NCBI RefSeq assembly: GCF_001011155.1 | Contig: NZ_CP011479.1 | Coordinates: 638,501 to 702,500 of the forward strand | DNA from: Hoeflea sp. IMCC20628 | GTDB taxonomy: Bacteria > Pseudomonadota > Alphaproteobacteria > Rhizobiales > Rhizobiaceae | Reading direction: 5' to 3' | DNA length: 64,000 nucleotides | Shown here: piece by piece, positions 26,634 through 35,201 of the stretch | Layout of the letters: every line of letters starts with the position of its first letter | Position numbering within the stretch: position 1 is the stretch's first letter | The notes under the pieces: model-generated | What the model saw: only the letters and a program-made list of their open reading frames with translations | The model's database searches: none | What the model was told of the DNA's origin: nothing | Translations under genes and position numbers: made by a program

Positions 26634-27563
26634 ATGAGCGCAGAGCATATCGACCACCCGCATCTCATTGGCTCCGGACTTGCAACGCTCGCCGTGATCG
26701 CGGCTTCGGTAGGCTTTGGTCTCGTTCCCTATTTCGCACGCAGTTTGACAGCTGAAGGCATGGCGCCGCACTCCATCGCCTTTTACCGCTATGCCTTTGC
26801 GGCAACCGTGCTTCTGCCTTTCGTATGGCGGGCCAGGGCTCGATGGACTGCACTTTTGTGGGGTATCGTCGCCGGTGTCAGCATGGGGGTTGGCTGGATC
26901 GGCTATGTTCGTGCTGTCGAAATTGCGCCGGTGTCGACCGTCGGTGTTCTCTACATGACCTATCCGGTTTTCACATTGATGATTGCCTGGCTGGTGTTCG
27001 GCGACACACCGTCTCGGCGGGCCATTCTGGCGTCCCTTATGATTGTCGCGGCGGCTGCGCTCGCCACGTCGCCCGGTGCGATCACCCCTGATCAGGTTCC
27101 GGCGCTTGTTTTGTCGTTGGCTGCTCCGCTGGGGTTCGGGTTCGGTATCAATGTGCTGGTGCACAAGCTAACGGTGCTCAAACCGGTGGTGCGCATCGCC
27201 TGCGTCAGCCTTGGCTCGGTGCTCGGGCTCTTGCCGCTGATGGTGGCGACGCCGGTTGCTGCACTGTTGCCGGTTACTGTGTCAGGCTGGTGGTTGGTGG
27301 CCGGCATCGCCTTCGGCTCGGCGCTTGTGCCGCAATTGCTCTATACCGTGGCAGCACCTGTCATCGGCACAGCCAGGACGGCAATAGCCGGCAGTTTCGA
27401 ACTGCCTACCATGTTTCTGGTTGGCTGGTTCGCCTTTGGTGAACCCGTCGGCGGCGCCCAGTGGATCGCCTGTGTCATCGTTATCTCGGCGATTGCCCTG
27501 ACGCCCGGAAAGTCCATTCGCAGTGTTGCCGCCAACATCGCAGTTGAGCGGAAAGAGCCTTAA
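26634..27563 (+). CDS. EamA/DMT-family transporter
   Basis: 309 aa with ten predicted membrane segments in two EamA repeats (repeat one up to LALATSPGAI, repeat two up to the end). Members export amino acids or other metabolites. Its divergent neighbour is a threonine/serine dehydratase-like enzyme, so an amino-acid link is possible but unproven. It is followed by a 319-bp gap. Confidence 0.85.
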   Translation: MSAEHIDHPHLIGSGLATLAVIAASVGFGLVPYFARSLTAEGMAPHSIAFYRYAFAATVLLPFVWRARARWTALLWGIVAGVSMGVGWIGYVRAVEIAPVSTVGVLYMTYPVFTLMIAWLVFGDTPSRRAILASLMIVAAAALATSPGAITPDQVPALVLSLAAPLGFGFGINVLVHKLTVLKPVVRIACVSLGSVLGLLPLMVATPVAALLPVTVSGWWLVAGIAFGSALVPQLLYTVAAPVIGTARTAIAGSFELPTMFLVGWFAFGEPVGGAQWIACVIVISAIALTPGKSIRSVAANIAVERKEP

Positions 27564-27882
27564 AAACGTTAGGCAAGTTTGCTGCGGCGCAGCAGAAACC
27601 TCTCTGCGCGCCTTGACATGGCCGCAATTGTCAGGCCTAAGGACGCAACTGGATAGGGGCCCATTCGGCCGCTGCACGCGTCTTCGTTGATTAGCGTGTT
27701 CTGACTTCCCCTAACATCCACCTTTAAATTTTCGCGTCGGCCAGCGGCGATGCGCCCAACCCGAACTCCTCCGATTGCGGTTTTCCCGTAGCCGGCGGAT
27801 ATTTTGTGATCGGGCATGGTCCGCGAATTGCAGCGCTCAAGCGCATGCACAGACGTATGCCCAAAAATCTGAAAGTTATTAC
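27564..27882 (+). other. Gene-free leader of the DEAD-box helicase
   Basis: 319 bp without a supported gene. An open frame runs through part of it into the helicase gene but has no start signals. Long untranslated leaders are common for cold-responsive RNA helicases; I see no clear structural motif here. Confidence 0.4.
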
Positions 27883-29325
27883 ATGTTGTTTTCCGAACTC
27901 GGTCTTTCCAAGACCATTCTCGACACGCTTGATGGCCTGCGCCTGACAACGCCGACACCGATCCAGGTGCAGGCGATACCGTTGGTGCTCGAGGGCCGCG
28001 ACGTGATCGGCCTGGCACAGACCGGCACCGGCAAGACCGCAGCCTTTGCGCTGCCGATCCTGCACCGTCTGGCACCAGGCAAGCCTGCCGCGCCGAAGAA
28101 AGCCCGCGCGCTGATCCTGTCGCCAACCCGCGAGCTCTCGGCCCAGATCGCCCGCAGCGTCAAGGACTACAGCCGCAAGCTCAATATGACCTCGACCGTT
28201 GTGGTTGGCGGTGTGTCGGTTCGCCCGCAGATCAAGGCGCTGGCCAGCGGCGTTGACATTCTTATCGCCACCCCGGGCCGTTTGATGGATCTCATCGAGC
28301 AGCGTGCCGTGTCGCTCAACGAAATCGAAGTGGTGGTGCTTGATGAGGCCGACCAGATGCTCGACATCGGCTTCATGCCGGCAATCAAGCGCATCCTCGC
28401 CATGACACCGGCTGCGCGGCAGACATTGCTGTTTTCGGCAACCATGCCCAAGGAAATCCGCGAGCTGTCCTCGCGTCACTTGAAGAACCCGACTGAAGTG
28501 TCGGTGATCCCGGCCAAGAAGACGGCCGACCGGGTTGAGCATTCGGTGATGCACATGCCGACAGCTGCCAAGATTGGTGCACTGGCATCGCTGATCCGTG
28601 ACCGCAAGGGCGAACGCGTCATCGTCTTCACCCGCACCAAGCGCGGCGCCGACAAGGCCGTCAAGCGGCTTGAAGCCGACGGCATCAACGGTGCTGCCAT
28701 TCACGGCAACAAGTCGCAGGGCCAGCGCGAACGTGCGCTTGCAGGCTTCCGTGCCGGCACCGTGCCTGTGCTGATTGCCACAGACATTGCCGCTCGCGGT
28801 ATTGACGTTCCCGGCGTCAGCCTGGTGATCAATTACGAACTGCCGAATGTGCCGGAAGTCTATGTTCACCGTATCGGCCGCACCGCGCGCGCCGGCGCCG
28901 AGGGCACGGCCGTGACCTTCTGTGCACCGGACGAACGCTCGCTGCTGCGTGATATCGAAAAGCTGCTCAAGGTAGCCATCAACGTCGAAAAGGCGCCGGA
29001 AGGCACCTATGTCGATGCGCTGGCTGATCCCGATGGCGATTTTGCACCGCTCAACCGCACCCAGCGTCCGCGCCAGGATGCACGGCCGCAGGGCGCCAAG
29101 CCACAAGGCCAGGGCCGTCGTCCCGGTCAGAACCAGGGCGCAGGCAAGCCGCAGGGCCGCAAGCCCGCCAATGGCCAGCAAGCCGGTGCCCCTGCAGCCA
29201 ACCGGCATCAGCCGGCAACCGGCGCCAACCAGAATGGCGACCAGCCGGCCAAGTCGCGGCGTCGCCGCAACGACCGTCGTCCGCGGCCTGAACAGGCTGG
29301 CGACAAGGCCGTGGCACGCGGCTGA
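27883..29325 (+). CDS. DEAD-box ATP-dependent RNA helicase (RhlE-like)
   Basis: 480 aa from ATG 27883; no strong ribosome site is visible upstream (AAAGTTATTAC), so initiation may be regulated. All helicase motifs are present: TPIQVQAIP (Q motif), AQTGTGKTA, PTRELSAQI, LDEADQML, FSATMP, ATDIAARGID and HRIGRTARAG. From about residue 385 the tail is basic and low-complexity, rich in PQGxKPQG/GQ and ending in RRRRNDRR-type stretches, which likely provides nonspecific RNA binding. Role in ribosome assembly or RNA decay is inferred from the family. Confidence 0.93.
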   Translation: MLFSELGLSKTILDTLDGLRLTTPTPIQVQAIPLVLEGRDVIGLAQTGTGKTAAFALPILHRLAPGKPAAPKKARALILSPTRELSAQIARSVKDYSRKLNMTSTVVVGGVSVRPQIKALASGVDILIATPGRLMDLIEQRAVSLNEIEVVVLDEADQMLDIGFMPAIKRILAMTPAARQTLLFSATMPKEIRELSSRHLKNPTEVSVIPAKKTADRVEHSVMHMPTAAKIGALASLIRDRKGERVIVFTRTKRGADKAVKRLEADGINGAAIHGNKSQGQRERALAGFRAGTVPVLIATDIAARGIDVPGVSLVINYELPNVPEVYVHRIGRTARAGAEGTAVTFCAPDERSLLRDIEKLLKVAINVEKAPEGTYVDALADPDGDFAPLNRTQRPRQDARPQGAKPQGQGRRPGQNQGAGKPQGRKPANGQQAGAPAANRHQPATGANQNGDQPAKSRRRRNDRRPRPEQAGDKAVARG

Positions 29326-29341
29326 CACCCGGCCAAATGGT

Positions 29342-29426
29342 ACCTGCAGGAGCTGATCCAAGCTCCGCAGGTGACAATGAATTTCCAAACGGCGCAGCGT
29401 TTTCACGTTGCGCCGTTTGCTCGTTT
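29342..29426 (+). terminator. Two hairpins after the helicase gene
   Basis: First hairpin: ACCTGC-A-GGAGCT (29342-29354) / AGCTCCGCAGGT (29361-29372). Second: AACGGCGCA (29388-29396) / TGCGCCGTT (29409-29417), followed by TGCTCGTTT. The second looks like the intrinsic terminator; the first may stabilise the mRNA 3' end. Confidence 0.65.
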
Positions 29427-29497
29427 GAGAATGCGCCATTGTTTCGCGCGCCGTATCGTACTATCTGCGAAGCATGCAATCACACGGAGACTGGCTT

Positions 29498-30076
29498 ATG
29501 AGCGACGAAGACGAAAAGACGACAGAACTGCCGTTGGGCAAGGAAGCGGAAGCCAACCTGTTCAAATCGCGTTCGATCTTCATCTATGGCGGCATCACCC
29601 AGGAGTTGGCGCACAAGGTCTGCGCGCAATTGGCTGCATTGGCTGCCGCCAGCGACGATGACATCCGGATTTTCGTCAACTCACCGGGCGGCCATGTTGA
29701 ATCGGGCGATTCGATCCATGACATGATCGGCTTCATCAAGCCAAAAGTCTGGATCATCGGCACTGGCTGGGTTGCTTCCGCTGGTGCACTGATCTATGTG
29801 TCCGTTCCCAAGGAGCAGCGCCTCTGCCTGCCCAACACCCGTTTCCTGCTGCATCAGCCATCGGGCGGCACCCGCGGGATGGTCTCGGATATCGAGATCC
29901 AGGCGCGCGAGATCATCAAGATGAATGCGCGGCTCAATGCCATTTTCGCCAAGGCCACCGGCCAGACGGTGGAAAAGATCGCCGCCGACACCGACCGCGA
30001 TTACTGGCTCTCGGCCGAAGACGCCAAGGAATATGGTCTGGTGGGCAAGATCATCACCAGCCAGAGCGAAATCTGA
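29498..30076 (+). CDS. ClpP-like serine protease (noncanonical paralogue)
   Basis: 192 aa from ATG 29498 (GGAGA 7 nt upstream). The catalytic triad can be read: Ser94 (GWVASAGAL), His119 (FLLHQPSGG) and Asp168 (DTDRDYWL). The spacing and the [18 protein letters not shown] end fit ClpP, but the Ser motif (VASAG for the usual AASMG) and the acidic N-terminus differ from housekeeping ClpP. No clpX or other unfoldase is adjacent, unlike the main clpP locus, so this is probably a second ClpP working with shared Clp ATPases or alone. Confidence 0.88.
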   Translation: MSDEDEKTTELPLGKEAEANLFKSRSIFIYGGITQELAHKVCAQLAALAAASDDDIRIFVNSPGGHVESGDSIHDMIGFIKPKVWIIGTGWVASAGALIYVSVPKEQRLCLPNTRFLLHQPSGGTRGMVSDIEIQAREIIKMNARLNAIFAKATGQTVEKIAADTDRDYWLSAEDAKEYGLVGKIITSQSEI

Positions 30077-30105
30077 TCCGGTTTTCGATCTGACCTGAAT
30101 GCGAC

Positions 30106-30137
30106 CCCGCTGGCGAGAGCCTGCGGGATCTTTTTTT
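30106..30137 (+). terminator. Intrinsic terminator of the clpP-like gene
   Basis: CCCGC-T-GGC / GCC-T-GCGGG (30106-30127) with a GAGA loop and one T-T mismatch, followed by ATC and seven T (30131-30137). It lies between convergent genes. Confidence 0.8.
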
Positions 30138-30139
30138 AC

Positions 30140-31216
30140 CTATTTGGATTTGTGCTTCTTGGCCTGCTTGATCATCTTGCCAAACGCCTTGTCCTTGGAG
30201 CGTCTCTGGGCAAGGCTTGCGGTATTGTGCTGGTCTTCGGCGACCAGCTTGCGCCAGCGCGCCAGCCGCGCTTCGTCAATCGTGCCGCTCTTGAGCGCCG
30301 CCTGCACCGCGCAGCCGGGTTCGCTGACATGGGTGCAATTGTTGAAGCGGCATTGCAGCGACAGGGCATCGAGATCGGAAAACACTTCGGCGACGCCGGC
30401 TTCGGCCTCGGTGAGCTGAAGCTCGCGCACGCCGGGCGTATCGAGCACGGCGCAGCCATCGGGCAGGATGTGAAGCTGGCGGTGCGAGGTGGTGTGGCGG
30501 CCCTTGGCATCATCGTCGCGGATGGATTGCGTCGCGGCGGATTCGGTTCCCGACAACGCATTGGTTAGTGTTGACTTACCGACGCCGGAAGACCCAAGGA
30601 ATGCGACCGTCTGTCCCGGCTTGCACCAGGGCGCCAGTTTCAATTTCGGCTCGTCGCTCTTGGCGTTGAGCGTCAGCACCGCGACATCGTCGGAAATGGT
30701 CTCGGCATCCTCGACATATGCGCGGGGGTCTTCGCACAGATCCGACTTGGTCAGCAGGATCACCGGGGTCACGCCGGCATCGAAGGCGAGCGCGACGTAA
30801 CGTTCCAGCCGGGCGACGTTGAAATCGAGATTGCAGGAGGTGACGATGAATGCGGTGTCGATATTGGCGGCGATCAGCTGAATGGAGCGGTCATGGCCGG
30901 CAGCGCGGCGCTTGATCAGGCTCTTGCGCTCCAGCAACCGGCTTGCGCTTGGCAGTTCATGATTGAGCAGCAGCCAGTCTCCCACGGTGGCGTCGACACG
31001 TGGCGGCACCACCATGTCGATGTTGTCTCCGAGCACGCGCAAACCGCTGCGGTGCACCTCGGTGACCCGGACCGGGGGAGTTTCGGTCATCTCGTCAATG
31101 CTGATCTGCTGGGCGAAGAAGGGCTGCCAGCCAAGGCTTTGCAGGGCTGATACCGGTGGCTTCGGGGTCTCGCCCTTGGCTGTTGACGGCAGGAACGCTG
31201 AATAATCACGCGTCAT
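30140..31216 (-). CDS. rsgA: Ribosome small-subunit GTPase A
   Basis: 358 aa. Circularly permuted GTPase order G4-G5-G1-G3: LTKSDLC, then GSSGVGKSTLTNAL (P-loop) and LDTPGVREL (G3). An N-terminal OB-fold (about residues 45-110) precedes it, and a zinc knuckle CRFNNCTHVSEPGC follows. This is the late 30S maturation factor RsgA/YjeQ. Convergent with the clpP-like gene. Confidence 0.93.
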   Translation of the reverse strand: MTRDYSAFLPSTAKGETPKPPVSALQSLGWQPFFAQQISIDEMTETPPVRVTEVHRSGLRVLGDNIDMVVPPRVDATVGDWLLLNHELPSASRLLERKSLIKRRAAGHDRSIQLIAANIDTAFIVTSCNLDFNVARLERYVALAFDAGVTPVILLTKSDLCEDPRAYVEDAETISDDVAVLTLNAKSDEPKLKLAPWCKPGQTVAFLGSSGVGKSTLTNALSGTESAATQSIRDDDAKGRHTTSHRQLHILPDGCAVLDTPGVRELQLTEAEAGVAEVFSDLDALSLQCRFNNCTHVSEPGCAVQAALKSGTIDEARLARWRKLVAEDQHNTASLAQRRSKDKAFGKMIKQAKKHKSK

Positions 31217-31403
31217 CGATTGTGGCTTTCATGCTCCGGGACCCTAAAAGCTGCATTGGCAGATATCAGTCGCTGTACGGATACTGCCCTGCAAGGGATG
31301 TCATGGGTTCAATACAGCGTTATAGGGTAGCATTCTATGGCATGGGTGGGGAAAAACGATTCTGTTTTGCATCCGCTGCCGCAAAATTTGTGAGACCAGC
31401 CCC

Positions 31404-31901
31404 TTGATACCAACACTTGAAACCGACCGACTGCTGCTCAGGCCACAGACCATGGAGGACTGGCCGGCCTATGCGGGCCTGATGATGTCCGATCACGCGG
31501 TGTTCATGGAGGGGCCGCATACTCTGGCGGACGCCTGGGGGATGTTCTGTCATGATCTGGCGCAATGGTATCTGCTGGGTGTGGGTGCGCTGATGATCGA
31601 AGACCGGAAGAGCGGGCAATGTCTCGGTCAGGTCGGTATCAATCACGGACCGCTGTTTCCCGAGCATGAACTCGGCTGGCTGGTTTACCCGGCATCCCAG
31701 GGCAAGGGTTACGCGTCGGAAGCAGCGCTGGCCTTGCGCAATTGGGGCTTCAATGTTCGGGGTCTGAAGACGCTGGTCAGCCATATTGATCCTGAAAATC
31801 ACCGCTCGCGCAAACTGGCCGAGCGGCTGGGCGCTGTGCTGGAATTCGATGCGGAGCGTCCCGGCCCGGAGGTGTTGGTCTACAGGCACAGGGCGCCTTA
31901 A
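31404..31901 (+). CDS. GNAT N-acetyltransferase (RimJ/RimL type)
   Basis: 165 aa from a TTG at 31404, the only start that keeps the conserved opening IPTLETDRLLLRPQTMEDW. The acetyl-CoA region is recognisable (GWLVYPASQGKGYASEAALALRNWGF ... HIDPENHRSRKLAERLGA). Acceptor unknown; relatives modify amino termini, antibiotics or small metabolites. Weak ribosome site, so the start is the least certain part. Confidence 0.82.
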   Translation: MIPTLETDRLLLRPQTMEDWPAYAGLMMSDHAVFMEGPHTLADAWGMFCHDLAQWYLLGVGALMIEDRKSGQCLGQVGINHGPLFPEHELGWLVYPASQGKGYASEAALALRNWGFNVRGLKTLVSHIDPENHRSRKLAERLGAVLEFDAERPGPEVLVYRHRAP

Positions 31902-31934
31902 GCGACCGACGACCGGAGAGCCCCTGGCGAGGTC

Positions 31935-32687
31935 TTACGCCGCCAGGCTGTCGAATATCACCTGATTGCGACCGCTGGCCTTTGCCGAGTAAAGACACTC
32001 GTCGGCAATTCGGAACAGATCGTCATAATTGGCATTTCGACCAAAAGCCGCGCCCCCTACACTGACGGAAAGGGTGTGCGATCTGGCATTCGGCGGAAAC
32101 TCGGCCTCGCTGATTTGCAGACGAATACGTTCGGCTACTGTGAGGGCCTGCGCGATGCCGGTTTTTGGCAGGAAAACGCCGAATTCCTCGCCGCCGATCC
32201 GCCCGACGATGTCGCCTTGCCTGAGTGAGTCCTGGATGGTTTGGGCAATGATCTTCAACGCGACATCACCCTTCTGGTGACCAAAGCGGTCATTGATCCC
32301 TTTGAAATGGTCAGCATCGATGACCAGGAACGCTCCGGCGTTGTGTGCCGGTTGCCGCATCGCCTGCTGGAGATAGGCGTCGACCAGCATCTTGAAGGCG
32401 CCGCGATTGAGCACTGCTGTCAGGCTGTCTGTCGAGGCGATGATGCTGATTTCGCGGTGGGCCATCGCCAATTGCCGCATCTTGTAGAGCAGCATGAAGA
32501 GTGCCGGTGCTGCAAGTCCCATCGGCAGGAAGGTGTTGACCATCATCGAGTAGCGAAATCGCGCTTCAGACATTTCGTGAAACCTGAAGGAGGCAATAAA
32601 CATCGCCGCGCCAATGCAGAAAATTGTGCCGCCAAGAACCCCGGCCACGACCCTGGCCCAGCCGGTGGCTGAAAAATCAAGCTTCAC
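31935..32687 (-). CDS. Diguanylate cyclase, membrane-anchored (copy 1 of tandem pair)
   Basis: 250 aa from GTG 32687 (GGGG 7-8 nt upstream; a TTG at 32720 would add 11 residues). Two membrane helices (about residues 11-33 and 48-68) are followed directly by a GGDEF domain with active site GGEEF at 165-169 and the inhibitory I-site RQGD five residues before it, so it should make c-di-GMP with product feedback. No sensory domain between membrane and cyclase. A near-identical copy lies upstream at 32966-33718. Confidence 0.92.
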   Translation of the reverse strand: MKLDFSATGWARVVAGVLGGTIFCIGAAMFIASFRFHEMSEARFRYSMMVNTFLPMGLAAPALFMLLYKMRQLAMAHREISIIASTDSLTAVLNRGAFKMLVDAYLQQAMRQPAHNAGAFLVIDADHFKGINDRFGHQKGDVALKIIAQTIQDSLRQGDIVGRIGGEEFGVFLPKTGIAQALTVAERIRLQISEAEFPPNARSHTLSVSVGGAAFGRNANYDDLFRIADECLYSAKASGRNQVIFDSLAA

Positions 32688-32965
32688 TCTTGCACCCCGC
32701 AAGTTTCGATCTGGCCGCAATGACCAGCAATCGCAATAAGGCCCGGAAACATATGCGTTAGCTTTAATGTCTCGACGTCAGTTATGGGGGGTGTGTTCTT
32801 TGGTGCCCGGCATCCGCCGCAGACGCTGCGCGCGCATAAAAAGGCCTTGGTCAGCGCAATGGAGCTAACAGCCATGCGACATTGAAACCGGGATTGCAGC
32901 AGGTAAAGATGCAGGTTGTATCGATGCTGGCGGTGCCTCCGGTTTAGGGGCCCTCTGTTGAGGTT

Positions 32966-33718
32966 TTAAGCCACCAGTCGCTCGAATATGACCTGATTAC
33001 GACCGCCGGCCTTTGCCGAGTAAAGGCACTTGTCGGCGACACGGAACAGATCATCATAATCGGCATTTCGCCCGAATGCCGCGCCCCCCACGCTGACGGA
33101 AAGGCTGTGCGACATGGTGTCGGGTGGAAATTCGACTTCGCCGATTTGCATCCGAATGCGTTCGGCGACATGAAGTGCCTGCTCGAGACCGGTTTTTGGC
33201 AGGAAAACCCCGAATTCCTCGCCGCCGATCCGTCCGACGATATCGCCTTGCCTGAGTGAACCCTGGATGGTTTGGGCAATGATCTTCAACGCGACATCAC
33301 CCTTCTGGTGACCAAAGCGGTCATTGATCGATTTGAAATGGTCGGCATCGATGACCAGGAATGCTCCGGCGTTCTGTGCTGGCTGCCGCATCGCCTGCTG
33401 GAGATAGGCGTCGACCAGCATCTTGAAGGCGCCGCGATTGAGAACCGCTGTCAGGCTGTCTGTCGAGGCGATGATGCTGATCTCGTGGTGGGCGATCGCC
33501 AATTGCCGCATCTTGTAGAGCAGCAGGAACAACAGCGGTGCTGCCAGTCCGGTGGGCAACAAGGTGTTGACCATCAGCGAATAGCGGAATTGAGAATCCG
33601 TCATGCTGTGGAAATTGAAGGAATCGACGAAGAATGCCATGGCGATGCAGAAGGCCGTGCCGAACACGGTCCCGGCGATGACCTTGGCCCAGCCGGCGGC
33701 TGAAAAATCAAGCTTCAC
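32966..33718 (-). CDS. Diguanylate cyclase, membrane-anchored (copy 2 of tandem pair)
   Basis: 250 aa from GTG 33718. Same architecture as the neighbour: two membrane helices, then GGDEF with GGEEF and I-site RQGD. The catalytic domain differs from copy 1 at few positions, while the segment between the helices (DSFNFHSMTDSQFRYSLMV versus ASFRFHEMSEARFRYSMMV) differs more, as if the periplasmic part were under different selection. Each copy keeps its own upstream region, so they are probably expressed separately. Confidence 0.92.
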   Translation of the reverse strand: MKLDFSAAGWAKVIAGTVFGTAFCIAMAFFVDSFNFHSMTDSQFRYSLMVNTLLPTGLAAPLLFLLLYKMRQLAIAHHEISIIASTDSLTAVLNRGAFKMLVDAYLQQAMRQPAQNAGAFLVIDADHFKSINDRFGHQKGDVALKIIAQTIQGSLRQGDIVGRIGGEEFGVFLPKTGLEQALHVAERIRMQIGEVEFPPDTMSHSLSVSVGGAAFGRNADYDDLFRVADKCLYSAKAGGRNQVIFERLVA

Positions 33719-33853
33719 TCTGCAACCCCGCAGGTTTCGGTTTGGTCGCAACGACCAGAAATCGTGATAAAGCCCTGAAACATATGCATTGGCTTTAATG
33801 TCTTACCGTCAGATATGGGGGGTATTTTCATGCCGTCGGCAGCTGCGTTGCAT

Positions 33854-33887
33854 AAAAAAGCCCCCGCCGGATTTACCAGCGGGGGCT
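33854..33887 (-). terminator. Intrinsic terminator of the polyamine operon
   Basis: On the minus strand AGCCCCCGC (33887-33879) pairs with GCGGGGGCT (33867-33859) and is followed by TTTTTT. It lies 35 bp after the stop of the carboxynorspermidine synthase gene. Confidence 0.9.
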
Positions 33888-33921
33888 CGATGTTTACTCA
33901 CTCATGGTCGGCCTCAGACCG

Positions 33922-35163
33922 TCAGGAAAAGTCCAGCGCGCGGTCGCCGTCGGCGTCCTTGATGCGGGTTGGCAGGCCGTTGTGGTTGAGGATGTTGAGG
34001 AACGGCTTGGGGTCGAGTTCCTCGACATTGGCCATCTTCTTGACATCCCACTGCCCGGTAGCGACCAGCATGGCGGCGGCGACCGGCGGCACGCCAGCGG
34101 TGTAGGAAATGCCTTGCGAGCCCACTTCATTGTAGGCGTCCTTGTGGTCGGCGACGTTGTAGATGAAGACTTCGCGTTCCTGACCGTTCTTGGTTCCCTT
34201 GACGAAATCACCGATGCAGGTCTTGCCGGTGTATTCGGGAGCGAGAGATGCCGGGTCGGGAAGGCAGGCCTTGACCACTTTCAGCGGCACGACTTCATCA
34301 CCATTGGCGAGCTTGACCGGCTGTTCCGACAACAGGCCGATGTTCTTCAGCACCGTGAAGACGTTGATGTAGTGATCGCCAAAGCCCATCCAGAAGCGCA
34401 CATCGGCGCCGTCCATGTTCTTGGCCAGCGAGTGGACTTCGTCATGGCCGCAGAGATAGGCCTTTGACGGGCCGACGACGGGCAGGTCGTAGGTCTTGCC
34501 GATCTCGAACATCTGGTTGGTCTGCCATTCGCCCTTCTGGAACGAATAGACCACGCCGGTGAACTCGCGGAAATTGATTTCCGGGTCGAAATTGGTGGCG
34601 AAATATTTGCCGTGGCTGCCGGCGTTGATGTCGACGATGTCGACATCGGTGACGGTGTCAAAATAGTCGTTCTTGGCCAGCGCGGCATAGGCGTTGACGA
34701 CGCCCGGATCGAAGCCGGCGCCGAGGATGACGGTGACGCCCTTTTCAGCGCATTCGGCAGCATGTTTCCATTCGTAATTGCCGTACCAAGGCGGGGCTTC
34801 GCAGATCTTGCCCGGCTCTTCATGGATGGCGGTGTCGATATAGGCCGCACCGGTGTCGATGCAGGCGCGCATCACCGACATGTTCAAAAACGATGTGCCG
34901 ACATTGATGACGATGTTGGAGCCGGTCGCCTTGATCAGCGCCTTGGTGGCCTCGATGTCCATGGCGTCGAGCGCATGGCCTGCAAGCACGCCGTCGGTCT
35001 TCATGGCATTCTTCTCGCCAATGGAGGCGATGATGGCGTCGCATTTGGCCTTGGTGCGCGAGGCGATGTTGATGTCGCCGAGCACGTCGTTGTTCTGGGC
35101 GCATTTGTGGGCGACGACCTGGGCGACGCCGCCGGCGCCGATGATGAGTACGTTCTTCTTCAT
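33922..35163 (-). CDS. Carboxynorspermidine/carboxyspermidine synthase
   Basis: 413 aa of the saccharopine-dehydrogenase-like family. N-terminal Rossmann motif VLIIGAGGVAQVVAHK. It reductively condenses aspartate semialdehyde with a diamine (putrescine or diaminopropane), using NADPH, to give a carboxy-triamine. The decarboxylase is encoded 38 bp upstream, so together they form the alternative spermidine/norspermidine route that in Agrobacterium replaces the S-adenosylmethionine-dependent one. Which triamine is made here cannot be read from the sequence. A strong terminator follows. Confidence 0.92.
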   Translation of the reverse strand: MKKNVLIIGAGGVAQVVAHKCAQNNDVLGDINIASRTKAKCDAIIASIGEKNAMKTDGVLAGHALDAMDIEATKALIKATGSNIVINVGTSFLNMSVMRACIDTGAAYIDTAIHEEPGKICEAPPWYGNYEWKHAAECAEKGVTVILGAGFDPGVVNAYAALAKNDYFDTVTDVDIVDINAGSHGKYFATNFDPEINFREFTGVVYSFQKGEWQTNQMFEIGKTYDLPVVGPSKAYLCGHDEVHSLAKNMDGADVRFWMGFGDHYINVFTVLKNIGLLSEQPVKLANGDEVVPLKVVKACLPDPASLAPEYTGKTCIGDFVKGTKNGQEREVFIYNVADHKDAYNEVGSQGISYTAGVPPVAAAMLVATGQWDVKKMANVEELDPKPFLNILNHNGLPTRIKDADGDRALDFS

Positions 35164-35201
35164 GATGGGGGACTAACTCCTATGTCCAATCGTCAGATGC
35201 C

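Larger units (their letters stand above)
31935..33822 (-). repeat. Tandem gene duplication of a GGDEF gene with its promoter region
   Basis: Two copies of a ~0.85 kb unit, about 31935-32790 and 32966-33822. The cyclase domains are nearly identical over long stretches, and similarity continues about 100 bp upstream of the start codons (shared CATATGC, GGCTTTAATGTC-like and ATGGGGGGT blocks), then stops. The membrane regions have diverged more than the catalytic part. Confidence 0.85.

Noticed and set aside
27724-29439. 571-codon open frame antisense to the DEAD-box helicase
   Set aside because: The helicase motifs are unambiguous on the plus strand; the antisense product has no recognisable features.
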